Shown: one piece after another, positions 12,951 to 20,375 of the stretch
Numbering within the stretch: position 1 is the stretch's first letter
How the letters are laid out: the number at the start of each line of letters is the position of its first letter
Origin: a virus
DNA: 51,048 bases
Virus record (IMG/VR): IMGVR_UViG_3300032236_000884
Location: 1-51,048 of that record
Strand: one strand, 5' to 3'
The notes under the pieces: generated by a model
The model's database searches: none
Seen by the model: only the letters and a program-made list of their open reading frames with translations
Told to the model about the DNA's origin: nothing
Made by a program: the position numbers and the translations under genes

Positions 12951-13715
12951 ATGGCAAAAACCAAAAAGATCGGATCTAAATTTCTAAAAGGCCAAGAAAT
13001 CGATAACATGGAAAATGTTTCAGCATATAAAAAACAAAAAAGAAAACCACAGAATACTTTAGGTGAAATTCATTTAAAAGAAATTCATCCATTAACAGAA
13101 AATCAAAGAAAAGTATTCGATGCTTACGATGAAGGTAAGAATATTATATGTTCTGGTTTTCCTGGATGTGGTAAAACTTTTTTGGCTATGTATTTGGCGT
13201 TAGATGATATTCTTTTTGGTGAAGGTGGATACGAAAACATTGTAATCATAAGAAGTTTAGTAAAATCAAGAGAAATTGGTCATTTGCCTGGATCTGCTGA
13301 AGAAAAAGCATCTGTATTTGAAGCTCCGTATAAAGGAATCTGTAATGAATTATGCAGAAGAGGTGATGCTTATGAGATTCTTAAGAAGAAAGATATTATT
13401 AGATTCGAAAGCACTTCATTTCTAAGAGGAATCACGTATAGTAACTGTATTGTTATTGTTGATGAATACGAAAATATGAATTTCGCTGAGATCGACACAA
13501 TATGTGGCAGAATAGGATCGAATTGTAAATTACTTTTTTGTGGCGATTTACATCAGAGTGATCTTGTTAATACCAGAGAAAAAAGTGGATTTGAGGATTT
13601 CATGGATATAGCAAGTAGAATGAATAGTTTTGAGATTATTGATTTCCAAATTCCTGATGTTGTAAGATCTGGATTTGTTTATGAGTATTTAATGGCAAAA
13701 TATGGTATCAACTGA
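12951..13715 (+). CDS. phoH: PhoH-like P-loop ATPase, 254 aa
   Basis: After a basic N-terminus (MAKTKKIGSK) the core begins PLTENQRKVFDAYDEGKNII. It contains Walker A GFPGCGKT (residues 69-76), the PhoH segment IRSLVKSREIGHLPGSAEEK, Walker B IVIVDEYENM (DE at 171-172) and GDLHQSDLV, with the C-terminal FQIPDVVRSGFV. This is the usual PhoH-like family of T4-like and other phages, a helicase-like ATPase of uncertain role. ATG 12951 is used because AAGGA precedes it and a terminator hairpin lies immediately upstream, although the frame is open further. The end overlaps the nuclease start by 14 bases. Confidence 0.88.
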   Translation: MAKTKKIGSKFLKGQEIDNMENVSAYKKQKRKPQNTLGEIHLKEIHPLTENQRKVFDAYDEGKNIICSGFPGCGKTFLAMYLALDDILFGEGGYENIVIIRSLVKSREIGHLPGSAEEKASVFEAPYKGICNELCRRGDAYEILKKKDIIRFESTSFLRGITYSNCIVIVDEYENMNFAEIDTICGRIGSNCKLLFCGDLHQSDLVNTREKSGFEDFMDIASRMNSFEIIDFQIPDVVRSGFVYEYLMAKYGIN

Positions 13716-14379
13716 AAATAAATTTGTACATTGTCCTCCAGTACCTCTTGTAGAACTGACAACAAAGACGATTAATGGTAAAAGACATTATGTTACTGAG
13801 AAAGGTAACTATGTTTCTATAACCAGTCTTCTTGGTGAATTTAATAAAAAATCTATATTTGAATGGAGGAAGAGAGTTGGGGAAGAAGAAGCTAATAGAA
13901 TTTCATCAACAGCATCTTCCAGAGGAACTAGAGTCCATACTTTATGTGAATTGTATCTAAAGAATCAGGAAATTGACCGTAAAAAGCATTTTCCTGATAC
14001 TTTGTCTAGTTTTTATACTATAAAACCACTTCTTGATAATATCAACAATATTCATTATCTTGAGGCTCCATTATATTCCAATCAATTAAAAGTTGCAGGA
14101 AGAACAGATTGTATTGGAGAATATGATGGAGTTCTTTCCATAATAGATTTCAAAACATCATTACGAGAAAAAGAAGAAGATTGGATTCAGTCATATTTTC
14201 ATCAGGCAGCATTTTATGCTTGTGCTTATTATGAATTGACTGGAATTAAAATATCTCAGATAGTTATTATCATTGCAGTTGATGATGGAATGCCTCAGCT
14301 GTTTATTAAACCAGTAAAGGACTATATTAAACCTATGATTAATAAAGTTAAGTATTTTTATGAGAACATATATGTATAA
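13702..14379 (+). CDS. PD-(D/E)XK (RecB/Cas4-like) exonuclease, 225 aa
   Basis: Contains the features of this nuclease superfamily. GTRVHTLCELYL has His79 as in RecB-type motif I. VAGRTDCIGEYDG has Asp136, and LSIIDFKTS has Asp149 and Lys151 of the D-x-K core. A following IQSYFHQAAFYACAYYELTG is the Q-x-x-x-Y-type helix. Such proteins are common in T4-like aquatic phages next to PhoH and are thought to act in DNA recombination or host DNA breakdown. The start lies inside the 3' end of phoH. It is followed by a secreted HNH-like protein whose start overlaps it. Confidence 0.78.
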   Translation: MVSTENKFVHCPPVPLVELTTKTINGKRHYVTEKGNYVSITSLLGEFNKKSIFEWRKRVGEEEANRISSTASSRGTRVHTLCELYLKNQEIDRKKHFPDTLSSFYTIKPLLDNINNIHYLEAPLYSNQLKVAGRTDCIGEYDGVLSIIDFKTSLREKEEDWIQSYFHQAAFYACAYYELTGIKISQIVIIIAVDDGMPQLFIKPVKDYIKPMINKVKYFYENIYV

Positions 14380-14818
14380 ATTTATTCTATTATTTTTATT
14401 ATCGACTTCAGTATATTCATTTGAATTACCGAATAAAAAACTAACATCTGGTGATGTGGATCATGAACGAACCAAATCTGTTCTTTGTGTACCTAATTTT
14501 ACTGCAGGTAAAGATGATGATGGTGAAAATGTTCGCCATGTACCACAGAAAATCAAAAATATAGTTTTTCAAGAATATGGAATTCCAAAAGAAAAAAGAT
14601 CAGATTATGTTATAGATCATCTTGTTAGTCTATCTAATGGGGGATTGAATAACTTATATAATTTATGGCCTCAACCAAAAGATGAAGGACATTTAAAAGA
14701 TAGATTAGAAAATAAGTTACATAAAATGGTTTGTAAAGGTCAGATATCATTAGAAGAAGCACAGAATGCATTAAGTGATAATTGGGAAAAATCATATTTA
14801 AAATATATTGAAGATTAG
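14372..14818 (+). CDS. Secreted HNH-like nuclease, 148 aa
   Basis: The protein starts with a signal peptide (MYKFILLFLLSTSVYS, cleavage probably before FELP). The mature part has VIDHLVSLSNGGLNNLYNLWPQ, matching the DH...GG...N..NLWPQ core of a group of bacterial HNH-type proteins, then KDRLENKLHKMVCKGQISLEEAQ. Cys in SVLCVPN and in VCKG may form a disulfide. ATG 14372 gives the better signal peptide; ATG 14360 is in frame and also possible. Both overlap the upstream nuclease gene. A nuclease exported to the periplasm by a phage could act on DNA of competing phages or the host surface, which is inference. Confidence 0.7.
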   Translation: MYKFILLFLLSTSVYSFELPNKKLTSGDVDHERTKSVLCVPNFTAGKDDDGENVRHVPQKIKNIVFQEYGIPKEKRSDYVIDHLVSLSNGGLNNLYNLWPQPKDEGHLKDRLENKLHKMVCKGQISLEEAQNALSDNWEKSYLKYIED

Positions 14819-14853
14819 TTGACTTAATCTATATTTTCTAGTAATATAAAATA

Positions 14854-14861
14854 TATAAATA
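14854..14861 (+). promoter_or_regulatory. Late promoter TATAAATA
   Basis: An exact T4-type late box. It lies 116 bases before the RlpA-like gene at 14977 and directly before a hairpin, so the transcript would begin inside that hairpin. It probably serves the RlpA-gp33-gp59 group late in infection. Confidence 0.55.
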
Positions 14862-14863
14862 GA

Positions 14864-14891
14864 AAATCAACCAAATAAAATTGGTTGATTT
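14864..14891. other. Inverted repeat, terminator or leader hairpin
   Basis: AAATCAACC (14864-14872) pairs with GGTTGATTT (14883-14891) around a 10-base AT loop. It follows the HNH-like gene, but the downstream run TAGACTACTTTT is weak, so terminator function is uncertain. The rest of 14892-14976 shows only AGGAG before the next gene. Confidence 0.45.
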
Positions 14892-14976
14892 AGACTACTT
14901 TTAAAAATTAAAGTAATCGCTTGTATCAAATAGTAAAGTGCCGGTAATCCTGGTACTCCAATAGGAGAAAAGAACG

Positions 14977-15315
14977 ATGAAATTTATTTCAATCATTATT
15001 ATGTCTTTTGTGATCGGATTTTCAGTTAATGCTGAACAAATCGGAACTGCAAGCTGGTATGGTGGTAAGTTCCATGGCAGAAAAACCGCATCTGGACAGA
15101 TTTTTAATACACATAAACTAACAGCTGCACATAGAACCATTAAACTTGGTTCCAAAGTAAAGATAACTAATTTACATAACCATAAATCTGTAATTGTTTT
15201 AATTAATGATAGAGGTCCATTTGTAAAAGGAAGAATTGCCGATTTATCATATGCTGCGAAAGAAGCATTGGATATGGGTGGTACGGCTAAAGTTTCAATC
15301 AAAGTGCTCGATTAA
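14977..15315 (+). CDS. RlpA-like double-psi beta-barrel protein, secreted, 112 aa
   Basis: Signal peptide MKFISIIIMSFVIGFSVNA, then the RlpA core: GTASWYGGKFHGRKTASGQIFN, LTAAHRTIKLGSKVKITNL and VIVLINDRGPFVKGRIADLSYAAKEAL, including the conserved Asp in NDRGPF. RlpA proteins are lytic transglycosylases acting on denuded glycan strands at the septum; short forms without a SPOR domain are found in phages. The length covers only the barrel domain. AGGAG precedes the start. Possible roles are wall remodelling during lysis or blocking septation. Confidence 0.82.
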   Translation: MKFISIIIMSFVIGFSVNAEQIGTASWYGGKFHGRKTASGQIFNTHKLTAAHRTIKLGSKVKITNLHNHKSVIVLINDRGPFVKGRIADLSYAAKEALDMGGTAKVSIKVLD

Positions 15316-15323
15316 AGGATATT

Positions 15324-15563
15324 ATGAAAAAGAAAGTGACAAAACCAAATCTAGAAGAAATGGAAAAATTTTCCAATAACATTTTAAATATTGTAGAAAG
15401 AGATAAATTAGATTATCTAGAAGCAATTACAGAATATTCAGAACAAGTTGGACTTGAGTTAGATATTGCTGCATCTCTCATCACTCCATTCCTAAAAGAT
15501 AAAATTTCAGAAGAAGCTAGAAGAAATAATCTAATCGAAAAGACCCCAGTTCTATACATCTAA
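15324..15563 (+). CDS. 33: Late transcription accessory protein gp33, 79 aa
   Basis: A small acidic helical protein with the gp33 pattern EFSNNILNIVERDKLDYLEAITEYSEQVGLELDIAASLITPFLKDKISEEA. In T4, gp33 bridges RNA polymerase and the sliding clamp to co-activate late transcription from TATAAATA promoters, which are present in this window. The neighbours gp59 and gp32 are those of T4. AAAGGA precedes ATG 15324; the stop overlaps the gp59 start (TAATG). The segment quoted reads EKFSNN in the actual protein, near residue 15. Confidence 0.8.
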   Translation: MKKKVTKPNLEEMEKFSNNILNIVERDKLDYLEAITEYSEQVGLELDIAASLITPFLKDKISEEARRNNLIEKTPVLYI

Positions 15564-16144
15564 TGTCTTCGTTAAGTTCTGGTCAAATGTATCATGCATT
15601 AAGATTGCATTTTACGTCAAAATATGATTTCTTTAAATATCAAGGAAAGACTAGAATAAAGACCATATCAAATAGTCATTTAGAAATATTTGGTATGTTG
15701 GATCGAAGATATAGCACAGATCTTCAGAATTTCTACGTCTCTAATTTAATTGAAAATCCAAAAATTTGGATTGGTGAATTATTATCTAATGATTGTGATA
15801 AGATATTTAAAGAATGGAATAAGAAGAATAGTAACTTGACTTATATCTATAAGCAAGATATTATTAATTTATTGGAAGAAGTATCAGATATTAATGATCT
15901 GATACTAATTAAGGATGATTTCCCTCTATTAATGCAAAAAGTAATGCAAGAAAAAATTCAATTAGAAACATTATTGATTATGAATTCTGTATTGAGGTTT
16001 TTCCCTTTGTGGAATAGAGATATCAAGGATGATATTTTTTGGCCTGGTTTTAAGAATAAATGTTTTAAATATTATCCTTTTTTGAAATTCAATAAGGATG
16101 ATATGAAGAGTATTTTGAAAAATGAGGTCAAAAAGCTTATATAA
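15563..16144 (+). CDS. 59: DNA helicase loader gp59, 193 aa
   Basis: A basic helical protein beginning MSSLSSGQMYHALRLHFTSKYDFFKYQGKT, the usual start of gp59 homologues (a helix binding forked DNA), with a length close to T4 gp59 (217 aa). In T4 it loads the gp41 helicase on gp32-coated single strands. The order 33-59-32 is as in T4. Its last codons overlap the late promoter of gene 32. Confidence 0.82.
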   Translation: MSSLSSGQMYHALRLHFTSKYDFFKYQGKTRIKTISNSHLEIFGMLDRRYSTDLQNFYVSNLIENPKIWIGELLSNDCDKIFKEWNKKNSNLTYIYKQDIINLLEEVSDINDLILIKDDFPLLMQKVMQEKIQLETLLIMNSVLRFFPLWNRDIKDDIFWPGFKNKCFKYYPFLKFNKDDMKSILKNEVKKLI

Positions 16145-16147
16145 ATA
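16140..16147 (+). promoter_or_regulatory. Late promoter TATAAATA
   Basis: An exact late box overlapping the gp59 stop region, 73 bases before the gp32 start. The leader 16155-16219 is AT-rich and ends in AAGAGGT before the ATG. Gene 32 of T4 also has separate promoters and a translational operator; no clear pseudoknot is identified here. Confidence 0.6.
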
Positions 16148-16219
16148 CATGTATATTATGAGTATTTGGATAAGTTGTTTTAAAATTGTTTATACGCTGT
16201 TAATAAGAGGTAATAATAT

Positions 16220-17110
16220 ATGTCATTTGCAAATCTAAAAAGAAACTCAGGGTCAAGTCTAGAAAAGCTTGCTAAGGCTGCTGAGTCCATGTCTTCTGGT
16301 GGGAATCAAAATTCCGATGCTGATGAGTATTGGAAGTGTAATGTTGATAAAGTTGGAAATGGCTACGCGATCATCAGATTTCTTCCTACTCCCGAACAAG
16401 ATGGCGATGACGGACTCCCTTTCGTAAAGTATTGGGATCATGGTTTCCAAGGTCCAGGCGGATGGTACATTCAGACTTCATTAACTTCAATTGGTCTTAA
16501 TGATCCAGTATCTGATTACAATGGAAAGTTGTGGGCAACAGGAAATGAATCCGATAAGGAACTTGCTCGTAAGCAAAAGCGTAGACTCCATTACGTTTCA
16601 AATATCTATGTTGTAAAGGATTCTTCTAATCCTGAGAATGAAGGTAAGGTTTTTAAATTCCGATATGGAAAGAAGATTTTTGAAAAGATCACTGGTGCAA
16701 TGAACCCACAGTTCGAGGATGAAGTTGCGTTTGATCCTTTTGATCTTTGGACTGGTGCTAACTTCAAGCTAAAGATTCGTAAGGTTGATGGATATCAAAA
16801 TTATGATCTGTCAGAATTTGATAAGCCATCTCCTCTGTCACAGTCAGATGAAGAACTTGAATTAATTTATAACTCTCAATCTTCTTTGAAGGAGATCCTT
16901 GATCCTAAGAACTTTAAGTCTTATGAAGAACTTGAACGTCTTCTTAACAAGGCTCTCGGTAATGCTCCAACAAAGCAAGCGTCGCCACAAGAAAATAAGA
17001 TGAAGAACATCGAAACCAAAGAAAAGGAAATTGAAAATGCCTTTACTGATACTTTAGATGATGATGAGAATGCGGATTTTTTCGCAGATCTTCTAAACGA
17101 TGACGATTAA
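16220..17110 (+). CDS. 32: Single-stranded DNA-binding protein gp32, 296 aa
   Basis: Domains follow T4 gp32. A basic N-terminus MSFANLKRNSGSSLEKLAKAAE serves cooperativity. The OB-fold core has YAIIRFLPTP, HGFQGPGGWYIQTS, ARKQKRRLHYVSNIYVVKD, NPENEGKVFKFRYGKKIFEKI and FKLKIRKVDGYQNYD. The acidic C-terminal tail ends FFADLLNDDD and contacts other replication proteins. The T4 zinc ligands (a His and three Cys) are not conserved: the region after GGWYIQTS has no cysteine, as in cyanophage gp32. It coats single strands in replication and recombination. A strong terminator follows. Confidence 0.95.
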   Translation: MSFANLKRNSGSSLEKLAKAAESMSSGGNQNSDADEYWKCNVDKVGNGYAIIRFLPTPEQDGDDGLPFVKYWDHGFQGPGGWYIQTSLTSIGLNDPVSDYNGKLWATGNESDKELARKQKRRLHYVSNIYVVKDSSNPENEGKVFKFRYGKKIFEKITGAMNPQFEDEVAFDPFDLWTGANFKLKIRKVDGYQNYDLSEFDKPSPLSQSDEELELIYNSQSSLKEILDPKNFKSYEELERLLNKALGNAPTKQASPQENKMKNIETKEKEIENAFTDTLDDDENADFFADLLNDDD

Positions 17111-17116
17111 AGAATA

Positions 17117-17138
17117 GGGGGCGAAAGCCCCCTTTTTT
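17117..17138 (+). terminator. Rho-independent terminator after gene 32
   Basis: GGGGGC (17117-17122), loop GAAA, GCCCCC (17127-17132), then six T. It overlaps the stop codon of the convergent homing-endonuclease-like gene by two bases. Confidence 0.93.
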
Positions 17139-18003
17139 ATAAAGTGATCCTTACCCATCCAGCCAATTTTCCTTCTCTCAATTTTTTCATATCTAATTTA
17201 TTTTCTTCACAAAATGTTTTGTAATTTCCTTCCACGTAATAGACTACATTTTCTGGAGAAATAATTTTGTATTTTTTCGCATTGGGGTTATTCTGTTTAT
17301 TATATTTGCCTTTGTTTACATGAATTAATTCTCCAGAAATATATCTTGGATCATCTACCTGAACTGTTAATATTTTTTCATCTTTATCTTTAACCGTTAC
17401 TAGACCTTTTTTAGTATGTGTTAACTCACCATTCAAATATCTCGGATCATCTTTATTAACACAAAAAATACTTCCGTTTTTATCTCTTACTGGGACAAGC
17501 CCAGTAGTTACGTGAATATATTCCCCACTTATATATTTTTCATTATCTTGCGTCACCATATAAGTTTTCCCTTCGAAATCTTTTACTGGGATTAATCCTT
17601 TAGTAACACCAACTAAATCCCCATTCAAATATCTTGGGTCATTTATAGAAACAGAAACAATATTACCGAAAGAATCTTTTACAGTAACCATTCCAGTAGT
17701 ATCAAAATTTTTTGCTCCGTTTTTCTTATTGAGGAATCTATCATCTTTCATCACATTCATTCTATCGAGGACTTTATCTTCCCAATCGCAACAAGCTTTT
17801 GGGTTATTTGGGAATATTTTTCTTATTTGAATAATATCTGGTTCACCATTTTTGATTCTAAATTCATTCACTTCATCAGAAGAAGTAAAATATGTTGTCC
17901 ATAAATCATTTGGGCAACATCCTTGTTCGGTTTTCCGTCCATAATACCATGTATTAAGATGCGACCAACCTATTAAATATGTAAATGGAATATAAGTATT
18001 CAT
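17137..18003 (-). CDS. Putative homing endonuclease with four tandem repeats, 288 aa
   Basis: The N-terminal 95 residues (FTYLIGWSHLNTWYYGRK, LWTTYFTSSDEVNEFRIKNG, DIIQIRKIF, WEDKVLDRMNVMKDDRFLNK) match a GIY-YIG-related family of free-standing homing endonucleases in T4-like phages. Next come four about 32-residue repeats of the form G-x-V-x-V-K-D-x-x-G-...-DDPRY-x-x-G-E-L (about residues 103-230), seen in such proteins as DNA-reading modules. The end (YKIISPENVVYYVEGNYKTFCEENKLDMKKLREG) resembles a NUMOD-type helix-turn-helix. It lies between gene 32 and the hub operon on its own late promoter and hairpin leader, typical of a mobile intergenic insertion. Confidence 0.75.
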   Translation of the reverse strand: MNTYIPFTYLIGWSHLNTWYYGRKTEQGCCPNDLWTTYFTSSDEVNEFRIKNGEPDIIQIRKIFPNNPKACCDWEDKVLDRMNVMKDDRFLNKKNGAKNFDTTGMVTVKDSFGNIVSVSINDPRYLNGDLVGVTKGLIPVKDFEGKTYMVTQDNEKYISGEYIHVTTGLVPVRDKNGSIFCVNKDDPRYLNGELTHTKKGLVTVKDKDEKILTVQVDDPRYISGELIHVNKGKYNKQNNPNAKKYKIISPENVVYYVEGNYKTFCEENKLDMKKLREGKLAGWVRITL

Positions 18004-18034
18004 GCTGACATGCTCCTAAAGTGTTAATGTTAGA

Positions 18035-18064
18035 GTAAATGGGGATGGCAGTCCCGCGATTTAC
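18035..18064. other. Hairpin in the leader of the homing-endonuclease-like gene
   Basis: GTAAAT (18035-18040) pairs with ATTTAC (18059-18064), and inside it GGG pairs with CCC. On the minus strand it lies between the late promoter and the AGGAG of the gene starting at 18003. T4 homing genes often carry leader hairpins that block early translation; here the binding site itself is not in the stem. Confidence 0.5.
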
Positions 18065-18067
18065 TAT

Positions 18068-18075
18068 TATTTATA
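18068..18075 (-). promoter_or_regulatory. Late promoter TATAAATA (minus strand)
   Basis: An exact late box on the minus strand, overlapping the stop of the hub transglycosylase gene. It would transcribe the homing-endonuclease-like gene, 65 bases downstream. Confidence 0.6.
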
Positions 18076-20122
18076 CAGGTCTAACTGAATTATATTGAGC
18101 CTTCAACAATGTAGGCTCATTTGACCTTGCTCCTATCTCCATTCCCATAACACCTTCATTGCTAGGTGTCTTTTCATTTTTTGAACGTGTAGAACCACCA
18201 GAACCTCCTTGATTAACAACGATAGGTTGTTGTGGTTGTAATGCCGTTTCTTGTTTTATAGTATTGATATTCCTTGAAACAGAATCAATTGTTGCTCCTT
18301 GAGTTATCTCTCTTTGTGAAGGAGGTATTAATTGACTTGTATTTTCCGGTCTATTTAATATGTTTGTATTCTTTTCTCTTAGTATGGGAGCAGGAAAAGA
18401 TTCTAAAGGTCTTAGTTTTTCTGGTTCTTGTGTTTTTTGTTTTTCTTCTATGATACCTTTTACATCAAGGTCTTTTACGGCTTCATATGATTCTTTCTTT
18501 TCTGGTTCTTTATTTGGAGTTTCTGGAACTAATTGTCTTTCTACCGTTCTTCTGTAAAGGCTTTGATCTTGAGCTTTTAAAGGTACGATTGGTTTATCTG
18601 ATGGTTTATTAAATTTTCCCATTAGATCGATAGCACCTTTTGCACCAGATTCCACTACACCTCTCGATAGATTTGCTGCTTCAATTGCTCCTTCTGTCAT
18701 TAATCCAGTTAAAGTTCCAAGAGGATCTTCTAAACTAGACATCAAAGTAGGTTCCGGAGCTGTTTGTCCCGTAGGTGGTTGATATGAAGCAATTGATGAA
18801 GTGTCTACGTCTGTTCCTTCGATATTTTGTGCAAACGTTTCTCCTCTGCTCATAAATCTGGACATATTTTGATATGCCTGAGCTACTGTTATATCACCAC
18901 CTAACAGTGCTTTGTTTCCAGAAATAGAATTAGGAGCTAATCCTTTAACAGATGTGACTTTTGCTTCAGGATTATCTCTAAGAGATTTTAAGAAGGATGA
19001 ACCTCCTCCTTGCCCTAAAAGATGTAATGCGTAAATGTTGGCATTTGGATCTGAACCACCTAATCTTTCCCCAATTTGCATATTTTCTTTAGAAAATTCA
19101 GCAAGCATTTGTGACTGTACTTTTGGATCATCTCTATATTGAGATGGGTTGGAAGTATCTAATCCATATTTTGACCCATATTTCTTTACAGTTGAATTCC
19201 AAGTATCTTCAGTAAATTGACCTAATCCAAATGCTGAACTTCCAGGATTTTTTGCATAAGGGTTAAATCCACTTTCTGCAAAGGATATTCTAGTCAAAAG
19301 TTTTGGATCAATACCCGCATCTTTTGCTGCTTGTTCCAATAATGGTTTTGTTTGTTCCCATCTTTGTGTAACATCTTTAGAAACTCTTTTTTGTTGAAAA
19401 GTTTCATCTGTCATGGGAGAAGTATGCGTCTGACCGTGAGATTTTCTCCACTCTTCCATAGGATCTTTAAAATCTTTAAAGAAGTTTTTAGGATTGAACG
19501 TCTCTCCGAATCTTTCTTCGCCTAATATATTTAATGCTATTCCTGGGTTTAATCCTATTCCTCCCATCAGCATCGACATAAGACTTTTCAGTATTCCACC
19601 AGCACCACCTTTACCCGCTGGACCAGGTGTTTTTGGTCCTTTTTGTCCGTTTGGTCCTCCAAGGGGAGAATTTAAATCTATTCCTCCAAAAGCAGGAATA
19701 TCCATATTTTCTACTGTAAGATTATGTATCAGAACATCTTTAATTTCTAATTTATCAATTTTGAAATTTTTTATACTATCAAGTCTTTCTTCTTTTTTAA
19801 CGGTTTCAGTTTGAAAATCCTCTAATTTAGCTTCGAGAAAATCCTGTTGTATAGCTTTTTCTTGGATTTCTTTTCCAATGAATTTAGCTAATGAATTATT
19901 AATACTCATTAAAACATTTTCAATACGTTCAAGAATTTTTACAGTTTTATTATTTTCTTTGATGTATGTTGAATTAATTGAGTTATCATTTGCTGCAACT
20001 GGGTTAAATGCATTACCAACAAATCCTATTCCTTTTAGGATTTTCTCAGATGAAATTTCTCTAATATTCCTATCGTCAATTGATTGAGATTTAGGATTTG
20101 AATTTAATGGTAATTTTGCCAT
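18071..20122 (-). CDS. Baseplate hub/tail-tip protein with SLT transglycosylase domain, 683 aa
   Basis: Residues 1-150 are helical with a coiled-coil look (KILERIENVLMSINNSLAKF). Residues 150-200 are Gly/Pro-rich with a short hydrophobic stretch. Residues about 258-400 form a lytic transglycosylase domain: EQAAKDAGIDPKLLTRISFAESGFNPYA with catalytic Glu283, then SSAFGLGQFTEDTWNSTV and a YALHLLGQGGGSSFL segment. The C-terminal 250 residues are Pro/Glu/Ser-rich and low-complexity, probably extended. It is first in position for locally opening peptidoglycan during DNA entry, a job done by gp5 lysozyme in T4. It follows gp26/gp51-like in the hub operon. Confidence 0.78.
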   Translation of the reverse strand: MAKLPLNSNPKSQSIDDRNIREISSEKILKGIGFVGNAFNPVAANDNSINSTYIKENNKTVKILERIENVLMSINNSLAKFIGKEIQEKAIQQDFLEAKLEDFQTETVKKEERLDSIKNFKIDKLEIKDVLIHNLTVENMDIPAFGGIDLNSPLGGPNGQKGPKTPGPAGKGGAGGILKSLMSMLMGGIGLNPGIALNILGEERFGETFNPKNFFKDFKDPMEEWRKSHGQTHTSPMTDETFQQKRVSKDVTQRWEQTKPLLEQAAKDAGIDPKLLTRISFAESGFNPYAKNPGSSAFGLGQFTEDTWNSTVKKYGSKYGLDTSNPSQYRDDPKVQSQMLAEFSKENMQIGERLGGSDPNANIYALHLLGQGGGSSFLKSLRDNPEAKVTSVKGLAPNSISGNKALLGGDITVAQAYQNMSRFMSRGETFAQNIEGTDVDTSSIASYQPPTGQTAPEPTLMSSLEDPLGTLTGLMTEGAIEAANLSRGVVESGAKGAIDLMGKFNKPSDKPIVPLKAQDQSLYRRTVERQLVPETPNKEPEKKESYEAVKDLDVKGIIEEKQKTQEPEKLRPLESFPAPILREKNTNILNRPENTSQLIPPSQREITQGATIDSVSRNINTIKQETALQPQQPIVVNQGGSGGSTRSKNEKTPSNEGVMGMEIGARSNEPTLLKAQYNSVRPV

Positions 20123-20123
20123 T

Positions 20124-20375
20124 TTAAGACCTATTTTGTTTTGCTCGTTCGAGCTTTTCGTTTACTTCTTTAATGTATTGTTCTAATTGAATTAGATAAA
20201 TCTCTCTTTCCCAAGGAATCATATTTTCCAAAACTTCAAGACTATATTTGTGGTGATGCATTAATGCAAAATTAGTCCTGAAATAATTCTGCAAATTATC
20301 ATGATAAAAAGTTATACTAAAAAATTTTGTAGACCCTCCAGAACAATAGTATGTTCGAATCCACATTTTGAACAT
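20124..20375 (-). CDS. 51: gp51-like baseplate hub assembly protein, 83 aa maximal frame
   Basis: The last 45 residues, MHHHKYSLEVLENMIPWEREIYLIQLEQYIKEVNEKLERAKQ, match a small helical protein found after gp26 in T4-like phages, where T4 has gene 51 (hub assembly catalyst). The start is a problem: the maximal frame from ATG 20375 overlaps gp26 by 64 bases, the next ATG is at 20261 and would remove residues that look conserved (YFRTNFAL). A GGAGGG at 20340-20335 is too far from either. A non-ATG start (for example TTG about 30 bases before 20261) is possible. Identity as gp51 rests on position and shape. Confidence 0.55.
   Translation of the reverse strand: MFKMWIRTYYCSGGSTKFFSITFYHDNLQNYFRTNFALMHHHKYSLEVLENMIPWEREIYLIQLEQYIKEVNEKLERAKQNRS

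Noticed and set aside
17160-18000. Repeats in the homing-endonuclease-like gene as an adhesin or peptidoglycan-binding array
   Set aside because: No signal peptide. The N-terminal domain and genomic position fit a phage homing endonuclease better.
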